DNA of 64,000 nucleotides from Qipengyuania sp. YIM B01966. GTDB taxonomy: Bacteria > Pseudomonadota > Alphaproteobacteria > Sphingomonadales > Sphingomonadaceae. The DNA is taken from positions 1 through 64,000 of the forward strand of contig NZ_JADMNM010000001.1 of the NCBI RefSeq assembly GCF_016461955.1, written 5' to 3'. The notes beneath the pieces are model-generated. The model did not search any database. It had not been told where the DNA came from and saw nothing but the letters and a program-made list of their open reading frames with translations. How positions within the stretch are numbered: position 1 is the first letter of the stretch; each line of letters starts with the position of its first letter. A program made the translations under genes and the position numbers. Shown here in pieces: positions 26,943 through 33,902 of the stretch.

Positions 26943-28894
26943 ACGGGCTGCTCCCCACGCCAGCGCAAGCGTTTTGCAAGCACCGAGCGGCGCTTGAGGT
27001 CGCCCAGCACGCGCCCGATCAGCGCCAGCACGCCGCCAAGAGCGATCAGCAGGCCGCCAATCCAGATCAGCGTCACCAGAGGCTTCCACCACAGCCGCAC
27101 CTGCCAGCGGCCATCGCCGACCGCTTCGCCTATCACGGCATAGAGCTGGCCGTTCCAGCGGGTCACCAGCGCGCTTTCAGTGGTGGTCTGCGACGGGCTC
27201 CAGAACGAGCGCGCCTGCGGAGCAATGGGGATCGGCGACCCGCTCTGATAACGCGCGTCCATGTCGCCCTCGATCGCGGTCCAATTCGGGCCGGCGACGG
27301 GCACGACCTTGGTCAGAGTGACGCGCCACGGGCCGACCTCGGCACTCTCGCCCGGTGCCAAGGCGGCGAGACGTTCCTGCGACCAGGCGCTTTCACTCGC
27401 CATGCCCAGCAGCGACACCGCAATGCCCAGATGCGCCAGCACCATCCCCCAGATCGGCAGCGGGGTGCGGGTCAGCCTCCGGCCGCGCAGGGGGAGCAGG
27501 CTGGCGATGCCGACCGCGACCGCCAGCGCCACGCCGAGCGTGGGCAAGAGCCCTGCCGGCCCGGCGATCAGCCATGCGATCACGGCACCCGCCACCGCGA
27601 GGCCAGCCGCCAGCAGCGCGGGCCGGCGCACGCGCCGCACCGCATCCTGCCGCCAGCGGAGCAGCGGACCGAGCGCCATCACCGCCAGCATCGGCAGCGC
27701 GAAGATTGCCGACACCGGATTGAAATAAGGCGGCCCGACCGACACCCGGACATCGAACGCTTCGGTCACCAGCGGATAGAGCGTGCCCAGCAGGACCACG
27801 CCGAGGATCGCGCTCAGCAGCACATTGTTGACCACCAGCGCGCCTTCGCGGCTGACCAGCGCGAAGCGTTCCCCTTCGGCAATGCTCCCCGCGCGCCAGC
27901 CGAACAGCGCCAGCGCCCCGCCAATGTTGATCGCCAGCAGCGCGAGGATGAAGCTGCCACGTTCAGGATCGACGGCAAAGGCATGAACGCTGGTCAGAAT
28001 GCCCGAGCGAACGAGGAAAGTGCCGACCATCGACATCGAAAACGCAATCACGCCCAGCATGATAGTCCACGCCCGCAACGCATCGCGCGCGGCCAGCACG
28101 CTGGCCGAATGGAGCAGCGCTGTCGCCGCCAGCCACGGCATCAGCGAGGCGTTCTCGACCGGATCCCAGAACCACCAGCCGCCCCAGCCCAGCTCGTAAT
28201 AAGCCCAGTACGAACCGGCGGTGATGCCAATCGTCAGGAACACCCAGGCCCCCAGCACCCAGGGCCGCATGGCGCGCGCGAAATCGGGCGTCACCTGCCG
28301 CGTCAGCAGCGCACCGACCGCGAAGCTGAACGCCACCGACAGGCCGACATAGCCGAAATAAAGCGTCGGCGGATGGAAGGCGAGGCCGATATCCTGCAGC
28401 AGCGGGTTCAGGCCCATCCCTTCGGGCACCGGCCGCGGCAACCGCTCGAACGGGTTGGAACTGAACAGCAGGAAGGCGTAAAAGCCCAGCCCGACAAAGG
28501 CCTGCGCGCCCAGCGTCGCGCGCATGGTCGCTTCGGGCAGGCGCCGCTCGATCGCGGCGATCAGCGCGCCCGCCAGCGCCATCACCGTCACCCACAGCAG
28601 CATCGACCCTTCGTGATTGCCCCATGTGCCGGCGAGCTTAAAGATCATCGGCTTGGCCGAATGCGAGTTCATCGCCACCAGCTTGACCGATAGGTCGGTG
28701 CGGATAAACAGCCACATCAGCAGCACGAAAGACAGCGCCGCCACGCCGCCTTGCAGGATGGCGGTCGGGCGGATCACCCCGCCCAGCGTTTCCCCGCCTT
28801 CCCCCGCGCGCAGCGACAACACGCTCGCGGCGAGTTGCAGCGCGGCCAGTGCTGCGGCCAGCCACAGGGCCGCAAGACCCAGTTCAGCGATCAT
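26939..28894 (-). CDS. ccmF: Haem lyase subunit CcmF
   Basis: A 651-residue polytopic membrane protein joining haem to apocytochrome c. The tryptophan-rich WWD domain reads GWGGWWFWDPVENASLMPW, and conserved periplasmic histidines flank it (HPPTLYFGYVG, SVHAFAVDPERG). MNSHSAKPMIFKLAGTWGNHEGSM-type text near residue 75 is also typical (TWGNHEGSMLLW). It lies 9 bases after ccmE and overlaps ccmG. Confidence 0.97.
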   Translation of the reverse strand: MIAELGLAALWLAAALAALQLAASVLSLRAGEGGETLGGVIRPTAILQGGVAALSFVLLMWLFIRTDLSVKLVAMNSHSAKPMIFKLAGTWGNHEGSMLLWVTVMALAGALIAAIERRLPEATMRATLGAQAFVGLGFYAFLLFSSNPFERLPRPVPEGMGLNPLLQDIGLAFHPPTLYFGYVGLSVAFSFAVGALLTRQVTPDFARAMRPWVLGAWVFLTIGITAGSYWAYYELGWGGWWFWDPVENASLMPWLAATALLHSASVLAARDALRAWTIMLGVIAFSMSMVGTFLVRSGILTSVHAFAVDPERGSFILALLAINIGGALALFGWRAGSIAEGERFALVSREGALVVNNVLLSAILGVVLLGTLYPLVTEAFDVRVSVGPPYFNPVSAIFALPMLAVMALGPLLRWRQDAVRRVRRPALLAAGLAVAGAVIAWLIAGPAGLLPTLGVALAVAVGIASLLPLRGRRLTRTPLPIWGMVLAHLGIAVSLLGMASESAWSQERLAALAPGESAEVGPWRVTLTKVVPVAGPNWTAIEGDMDARYQSGSPIPIAPQARSFWSPSQTTTESALVTRWNGQLYAVIGEAVGDGRWQVRLWWKPLVTLIWIGGLLIALGGVLALIGRVLGDLKRRSVLAKRLRWRGEQPV

Positions 28895-28903
28895 TGGCGC
28901 CGC

Positions 28904-29365
28904 TCACTCGGTCGTCTCGGCGACGACCTGGGCCTGCTGGTGCTGGTCCATGTCCTGCAATTCGCGCGGCACGTAATTCTCGTCATGCTTGGCGAGGATA
29001 TTGTCAGCGACGAACGTGCCATCGGGGCTCAGCCGCCCCTCGGCCACGGCGCCCGATCCTTCGACGAACAAATCGGGCTTGATCCCGGCATAACGCACGG
29101 GCACGCGCGCCTCGCCGTCCTGCAGCACGAAAGTTACGGTGACCCCGTCGGGCAGCGTTTTGAGCGAGCCGCGCTCGACCATCCCGCCAAGGCGCACAGC
29201 GCGGTCCGGCGCGGGCGGGTCTGCCGCCATCTGGCTCGGCACGTAAAAATAGCTCGCCTGGTTTCGCAGCGCCCAGGCTGCCAGCAGGGCCGCGCCGATC
29301 AACGCCGCGAGCGCGATCAGCACCAGCACCAGCCGCTGATGCTTGGCCTTGACCCCGGCGGTCAT
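28904..29365 (-). CDS. ccmE: Haem chaperone CcmE
   Basis: A 153-residue periplasmic haem chaperone with one N-terminal membrane anchor (LVLVLIALAALIGAALLAAWAL). The covalent haem site is HDENY (LAKHDENYVP, His-x-x-x-Tyr). YFYVPSQMAADP and VRLGGMVERGS are family landmarks of the OB-fold. The ATG at 29365 overlaps the ccmD stop by 4 bases. The C-terminal tail is Gln-rich, as often. Confidence 0.96.
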   Translation of the reverse strand: MTAGVKAKHQRLVLVLIALAALIGAALLAAWALRNQASYFYVPSQMAADPPAPDRAVRLGGMVERGSLKTLPDGVTVTFVLQDGEARVPVRYAGIKPDLFVEGSGAVAEGRLSPDGTFVADNILAKHDENYVPRELQDMDQHQQAQVVAETTE

Positions 29366-29523
29366 GGCTGCTCTCCCGGCCCGCGACCGCGCACGGCATC
29401 GCGGCGGGCTTCGGCACGGCGCATGGCGAGCCAGGCCCACACCACCAGCGCCAGCGTGCCGATTATGCCAACCCCGTAACTGGCCAGCACAAAGGCCGCT
29501 TGATCCATCCCTTCGCGCATCAT
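29362..29523 (-). CDS. ccmD: Haem exporter protein CcmD
   Basis: A 53-residue single-span protein (VLASYGVGIIGTLALVVWAWLAMRR), which releases holo-CcmE from the CcmABC complex. It starts at 29523 inside the ccmC stop codon (ATGATG), with the second Met as alternative, and overlaps ccmE by ATGA. Short length, position between ccmC and ccmE, and the basic tail after the span are diagnostic. Confidence 0.88.
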   Translation of the reverse strand: MMREGMDQAAFVLASYGVGIIGTLALVVWAWLAMRRAEARRDAVRGRGPGEQP

Positions 29524-30242
29524 GCCGCCGCCAGCGCCTGCCGCCGCAACCGCGCCTCGGCCTGAATATCGGCCAGCAGCGCGCGCATCCGCGCGAGCAC
29601 CACCCCGCCGAACAGTAGCGAGAAACCGACCGTCGCCGCCAGCAGCGGCCACAGGAAAGCCGGGTCGATCGCCGATTTGCCGATGGTGATGCTGGGCGGC
29701 TGGTGCAGCGAGTTCCACCACACCACCGAACGGTTGATGATCGGAATGTTGACCGCACCGACCAGCCCGAAAATCGCCGGAATGCGGCTCGACGAACCGT
29801 CGCGCTCCACCGCCTGCGCCAGCGCGATATAGCCGGCATAGAGGAACAAGAGCACCAGCATCGAGGTCAGCCGGCCATCCCACTCCCACCAGGTGCCCCA
29901 GGCCGGGCGGCCCCACAGCGAGCCCGTGGCAAGGCAGATGGCGGTGAACACCATGCCGGGCACCGCCGCCCCGCGCGCGGCCAGCGCCGCCAGCGGATGC
30001 CGCCAGACGAGGTGGACGAGGCTGGCGAGCGCAATCGCGGTCCAGCCGCCCATCCCCAGCCAGGCGGCGGGAACGTGGATGAACAGGATTTTCACCGTGT
30101 CGCCCATCAGCCGGTCGGGTGGGACGAGGAAATAGCCATAGGCCAGCGCAGCCGTCGTCACTGCCAGCCCTGCAAGCAGGAGCAACGGGGTCAGCCAGCT
30201 GGCGAGAGCCAGAAATCTCTTGGGATTGGCAAAGCCATGCAT
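29520..30242 (-). CDS. ccmC: Haem exporter protein CcmC
   Basis: A 240-residue, six-span membrane protein that loads haem onto CcmE. The WWD motif reads WGTWWEWDGRLTS, with His in ILFIHVPAAWLGMG. MHGFANPKRFLALASW gives the start at 30242. It is the first gene of the run ccmC-D-E-F-G-H-I; ccmA and ccmB are not in the window, although they are often adjacent in other bacteria. Confidence 0.95.
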   Translation of the reverse strand: MHGFANPKRFLALASWLTPLLLLAGLAVTTAALAYGYFLVPPDRLMGDTVKILFIHVPAAWLGMGGWTAIALASLVHLVWRHPLAALAARGAAVPGMVFTAICLATGSLWGRPAWGTWWEWDGRLTSMLVLLFLYAGYIALAQAVERDGSSSRIPAIFGLVGAVNIPIINRSVVWWNSLHQPPSITIGKSAIDPAFLWPLLAATVGFSLLFGGVVLARMRALLADIQAEARLRRQALAAA

Positions 30243-30318
30243 CGGGGATCCGTCCTTGGCCGCTTTGGCAGCGCACCGGCTGCGGGGCAAGGGCTATCCG
30301 CCCATCCCGGCCGCGCTA

Positions 30319-31380
30319 TCAGCGGCCGATAAGCTTCTGTGCCATCGCGTCAGCAATCGCTGCCGGCGACTGGCCGCTGGCGTCACTCTCGCGCCAGATA
30401 TCCTCCAGCCGGTCGGGGATCAGCGCGATCCGCTTCCTGACCTCGTTGATGTCGCACGGGGCCCCGTCCTGCCGGCAGAGATATTCCAGCGCGACCGATA
30501 TGATTCCGCCGGCATTGATGACGTAATCGGGCGCGTAAAGCACGCCGCGCGCTACCAGCGCGTCGCCATGTTCGGGCCGGGCGAGCTGATTGTTGGCGGC
30601 GCCGGCCACGATCGGCGCTTCCAGCCGGGCGATCCCCTCATCGTCGAGGATCGCGCCCAGCGCGTTGGGGCTGAACACGTCGCAGGCGACGCCCATTACG
30701 GCATCGGTTTCGACCGCCTCGCCGCCCAGTTCGTCGGCCAGCGCCTCGGCCCGGTCGCGGTTGATGTCGGCCAGCGTCAGCTTGGCCCCGTCACGCGCGA
30801 GCAGCCGGGCCACCCCGCCGCCAACGCTGCCGACACCCTGAAGCGCGACATGCACCCCGGCGAGACTGTCCTTGCCCAGCCGGTAGCGCACCGCCGCCTT
30901 CATCCCGTGATAGACGCCCATCGCGGTGAATGGCCCGGGATCGCCGCCCGCCGCGTCGCCTTCTGCCGGCAGACCAGACACATAAGGCGTGCGGGCGGCC
31001 ACCGCGACCATGTCGGCCACGCAAATCCCGACATCCTCGGCGGTTACATAGCGTCCGCCCAGCCGGTCGACCGCATCGCCGAAGGCGGCGAGCATTTCGG
31101 GGGTCTTGGTGCCCTTGGCATCGGCCAGGATCACCGCCTTGCCGCCGCCCATCGGCAGGCCCGCCATCGCGTTCTTGTAGCTCATCCCGCGGCTGAGGCG
31201 CAGCACATCGCGCAGCGCATCGGCCGGCTGCGCATAGTGCCAGAACCGCGTGCCGCCCGCCGCCGGCCCGAGATGGGTCGAGTGAATCCCGATCAGCGCG
31301 GTCAGCCCCGATGCGCGGTCGCGCACCAGCTGAACGGTTTCGTGATCATCGTAATCGGGCTGGGTCCAGAAAGCCGTCAT
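30319..31380 (-). CDS. ldh: Leucine (Glu/Leu/Phe/Val) dehydrogenase
   Basis: A 353-residue NAD-dependent amino acid dehydrogenase, oxidatively deaminating branched-chain amino acids. SYKNAMAGLPMGGGKAVI holds the substrate-binding and catalytic lysines, and GVHVALQGVGSVGGGVARLL is the dinucleotide-binding Rossmann loop. Length fits leucine dehydrogenase rather than the longer glutamate enzymes, but the exact substrate is not certain. The start MTAFWTQPDYDD at 31380 is chosen; the frame extends into tRNA-His upstream. It is followed by ccmC, 76 bp away, probably a separate transcript. Confidence 0.88.
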   Translation of the reverse strand: MTAFWTQPDYDDHETVQLVRDRASGLTALIGIHSTHLGPAAGGTRFWHYAQPADALRDVLRLSRGMSYKNAMAGLPMGGGKAVILADAKGTKTPEMLAAFGDAVDRLGGRYVTAEDVGICVADMVAVAARTPYVSGLPAEGDAAGGDPGPFTAMGVYHGMKAAVRYRLGKDSLAGVHVALQGVGSVGGGVARLLARDGAKLTLADINRDRAEALADELGGEAVETDAVMGVACDVFSPNALGAILDDEGIARLEAPIVAGAANNQLARPEHGDALVARGVLYAPDYVINAGGIISVALEYLCRQDGAPCDINEVRKRIALIPDRLEDIWRESDASGQSPAAIADAMAQKLIGR

Positions 31381-31426
31381 CGCGCACCCCTGTGCTCGGG
31401 AGGATACGGGCCTTGTGCGGGGAAAA

Positions 31427-31503
31427 TGGGGCGATCGACGGGATCCGAACCCGCGACCTCCGGTACCACAAACCGGCGCTCTAACCAACTGAGCTACGAT
31501 CGC
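31427..31503 (-). tRNA. tRNA-His (GTG)
   Basis: A minus-strand tRNA with encoded CCA (31429-31427). Acceptor GCGATCG pairs with CGATCGC, the anticodon stem CCGGT/ACCGG closes loop TTGTGGT, giving GTG. The base before position 1 (31504) supplies G-1 facing discriminator C73, the identity element of tRNA-His. Confidence 0.96.
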
Positions 31504-31695
31504 CACACCAGGCCGCACACCCGGAAAGCCGGGGCCATACGGCCAAGCGCCTGCCGGTCAAGCGGTTCCGGCAAGGCGGCGAGCCTGTTGCACAGCCATC
31601 GGTTTTAGGGAAGCTAAAAGTTGACGGCGCGGCCGTGTGCGGCAAGATTGTTACGCGGTTGCAGATGCGCATCGTGGCGATATGAAGCGCGTGTG

Positions 31696-32325
31696 ATGAC
31701 CAGCGGCGAATCCGATCTTGCGCGGTTGCGGGCAATCCCAGGGATGCAGCGCGTGCCAAGCGCCAGGCTGGAGCTGTTCCAGTTGCGCAAATTCCTCGCT
31801 CCGGACCTGTGCTCCCGGCTGGTCGCGCTGATTGACCGGCATCGGCGGGCATCGACCATTGCCGACGATAATGGCGATGCGCTGTTCCGGACCAGCGAGA
31901 CGTGCGACCTCGAGGCGGGCGAACCGGCGGTCAGGGAACTCGAAGCGCAGCTGCACCGCATATCGGGCATCGATCCCGCCTTTGGCGAGCCGGTGCAGGG
32001 CCAGCGCTACGATGTCGGGCAGGAGTTCAAGCCGCATACCGACTATTTCGCGCCCGACGGGGCGGATTACGCGCGCTATTGCGCCCATTCCGGTCAGCGC
32101 AGCTGGACGTTCATGGCCTATTTGAACGAACCGGCTGCGGGGGGCGCAACCCGGTTCAAGACCATCGGCAAGACCATCCAGCCCGAAACCGGCAAGCTGC
32201 TGGCGTGGAACAACCGGCTGCCCGATGGCACCGTCAACCCCGCCACGCTCCATCACGGGATGAAGGTTCGCAGCGGGGTCAAATATGTAATCACCAAATG
32301 GTACCGCGAACGCCCCTGGGTTTGA
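31696..32325 (+). CDS. 2-oxoglutarate/Fe(II) oxygenase, prolyl 4-hydroxylase-like
   Basis: A 209-residue double-stranded beta-helix hydroxylase. Iron ligands are His and Asp in PHTDYF and the distal His in LHHGMKV; the 2-oxoglutarate-binding Lys is in KYVITKWYRERPW. The substrate is unknown; the family hydroxylates prolyl or other residues in proteins. It is a clear paralogue of the gene at 62041-62715 (shared VQGQRY, GQEF, GQRSW, WNN-LPDG, KYVIT-WYR). The start at 31696 follows MTSGESD; no strong ribosome site is seen. It stands alone, convergent with rpmE. Confidence 0.85.
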   Translation: MTSGESDLARLRAIPGMQRVPSARLELFQLRKFLAPDLCSRLVALIDRHRRASTIADDNGDALFRTSETCDLEAGEPAVRELEAQLHRISGIDPAFGEPVQGQRYDVGQEFKPHTDYFAPDGADYARYCAHSGQRSWTFMAYLNEPAAGGATRFKTIGKTIQPETGKLLAWNNRLPDGTVNPATLHHGMKVRSGVKYVITKWYRERPWV

Positions 32326-32338
32326 GCGCCGGCGCACG

Positions 32339-32366
32339 AAAAAGGGCGGCCCTCACAGGACCGCCC
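32339..32366 (-). terminator. Rho-independent terminator of rpmE
   Basis: On the minus strand a stem GGGCGG...CCGCCC (inner TCC/GGG also partly pairing) is followed by TTTTT, 33 bases after the rpmE stop. Confidence 0.8.
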
Positions 32367-32398
32367 ATCGATCCGCCAGCGCCGTCGGCGCGGCGCGA

Positions 32399-32629
32399 TT
32401 ACTTCTTCTTGAGGCTGAGCCCGCCAAACCGCTTGTTGAACTGGGCCACACGGCCGCCTTCCTGCAACACCCGCTGACTGCCGCCGGTCCAGGCCGGGTG
32501 GCTGGTGGGATCGATGTCGAGCGCCAGCGTGTCACCTTCGCTGCCCCAGGTCGAGCGGGTCTGAAAGGTGGTGCCGTCGGTCATCTGGACCGTGATCATG
32601 TGATATTCGGGATGTGTATCGGCCTTCAT
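32399..32629 (-). CDS. rpmE: 50S ribosomal protein L31
   Basis: A 76-residue L31 ([20 protein letters not shown]..., [25 protein letters not shown]). It lacks the zinc-binding CxxC pairs, so it is the zinc-independent form that needs no metal. The start at 32629 matches the family; an ATG five codons earlier is not conserved. It is followed by a terminator and separated from fabZ by about 100 bp, so it probably has its own promoter. Confidence 0.95.
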   Translation of the reverse strand: MKADTHPEYHMITVQMTDGTTFQTRSTWGSEGDTLALDIDPTSHPAWTGGSQRVLQEGGRVAQFNKRFGGLSLKKK

Positions 32630-32732
32630 GGCGCATATCTCCAAAGCTTCGGAACGGTTCCGACCGGTCCAGCTGTGCGTGGGAAGCGCGCGCCCTAGAC
32701 GTGGCGCGCTTATTTGGCAAGCCCGCGCCGCC

Positions 32733-33185
32733 CTAGGCGGGCGGATCGGCGATCATGGCGGTGAATTGTACCTCGCAGGTCACTTGCTCGCCGACGCTGG
32801 CCTTGCCCCAGAACTTGCACACCTTGGCGCGCTGCTGGACAAAGCCGGCGCGCAGATCGAGCAGGCAGCCCGGTTCCACCGGGGCGCGGAACTTGGCCTC
32901 GCTGATGGCCATGAAATAGACCAGCTTGCCGCTGCCGGCGAGCTCAAGCGTCTCGACCGCGAGAATCCCCGCCGCCTGCGCCAGCGCCTCGATCTGCAGC
33001 ACGCCCGGCATGATCGGCCGGCCGGGAAAATGCCCCTGGAAGAAGCTCTCGTTGAACGAAACGGCTTTAACCGCGTGGATTTCTTCGCCCCGGGCGATGG
33101 TTTCCACTCGGTCGACCAGCAGCATCGGGTAGCGATGGGGCAGCGCGGCGAGCACCCGCGTGATGTCGTATGCTTGCTCGCTCAT
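32733..33185 (-). CDS. fabZ: 3-hydroxyacyl-ACP dehydratase FabZ
   Basis: A 150-residue hot-dog enzyme dehydrating 3-hydroxyacyl-ACP. The catalytic His is in [18 protein letters not shown] and the Glu in the same helix. In most proteobacteria fabZ sits between lpxD and lpxA; here it directly follows skp (24 bp) and is followed by rpmE, with no lipid A genes. It is probably the last cistron of the pyrH-fabZ run. Confidence 0.96.
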   Translation of the reverse strand: MSEQAYDITRVLAALPHRYPMLLVDRVETIARGEEIHAVKAVSFNESFFQGHFPGRPIMPGVLQIEALAQAAGILAVETLELAGSGKLVYFMAISEAKFRAPVEPGCLLDLRAGFVQQRAKVCKFWGKASVGEQVTCEVQFTAMIADPPA

Positions 33186-33209
33186 CTGCGCTGCCCCTCG
33201 CTATACGGC

Positions 33210-33902
33210 TTAACGGCCGGTGGGCTGGGCCGGCTGCTGCGGCTGGGCAGCCGGCTGGCCCGCCTGCGCGGCCTGCGCGGCGGCGGCAGCTTCCTGCTGC
33301 TGACGGATTTCACGCGGCACCCAGCCCTGCGGCGGGACAAGCTGCGCGGCGGGCAGTGCCGTGTTCACCTCGTTCAGCACGTCCTGCGTCAGATTATACG
33401 CCTGATCGGCATAGATCACCGCGCCGGAATTGGGGTCGAGAATCAGCGTGATGTTCTTCCGGCGCGCGGCCGCCTGCACAGCGGCTTCCAGCTTGTCCTC
33501 GATCTGCTCCTGAACATAAGCGCGGCTGAGCGCCAGTGGGGCCAGCATCTGCTGCAATTCACGCTGGCCGTTCTGCTCGATCGTCTGGATCTGCTGCGCC
33601 TGCTGCTGCAGCGATTGCTGGTTCGGGTTGGCGGCCTGGCGGTCAGTGTTGAACCGCGTGATCAGCGGCTGCAACTGCGCTGCGATCTGCGCGCGGCGCG
33701 CCTCGGCCTGGTCGAGCTGCGGCTTGTAGGTCACCTGGCGCTGCTGTTCGGCCGTGCGATAGGCGTTCGAATTGGCGACGATGGCGGGCAAATTGACCAC
33801 GCCGATCCCGCGCACCACCTGCGCGGCGGCAGGAACGGTCAGCGCCGGCACAGCGCCCATGGCGAGACCCGCGGCAAGAGCGGATGCAACAATCTTTTTC
33901 AT
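33210..33902 (-). CDS. skp: OmpH/Skp-like periplasmic chaperone
   Basis: A 230-residue periplasmic protein with a signal peptide (ALAAGLAMGAVPALTVPAAAQ), a Gln-rich coiled-coil domain typical of the Skp trimer that holds unfolded outer-membrane proteins, and a Gln/Pro/Ala-rich tail (QAGQPAAQPQQPAQPTGR). The start ATG overlaps the bamA stop by one base (TGATG), coupling chaperone and insertase translation. Confidence 0.9.
   Translation of the reverse strand: MKKIVASALAAGLAMGAVPALTVPAAAQVVRGIGVVNLPAIVANSNAYRTAEQQRQVTYKPQLDQAEARRAQIAAQLQPLITRFNTDRQAANPNQQSLQQQAQQIQTIEQNGQRELQQMLAPLALSRAYVQEQIEDKLEAAVQAAARRKNITLILDPNSGAVIYADQAYNLTQDVLNEVNTALPAAQLVPPQGWVPREIRQQQEAAAAAQAAQAGQPAAQPQQPAQPTGR

Noticed and set aside
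26912-28693. 593-codon plus-strand frame opposite ccmF
   Set aside because: Gln/Arg/His-rich antisense read of a certain ccm gene, without motifs.
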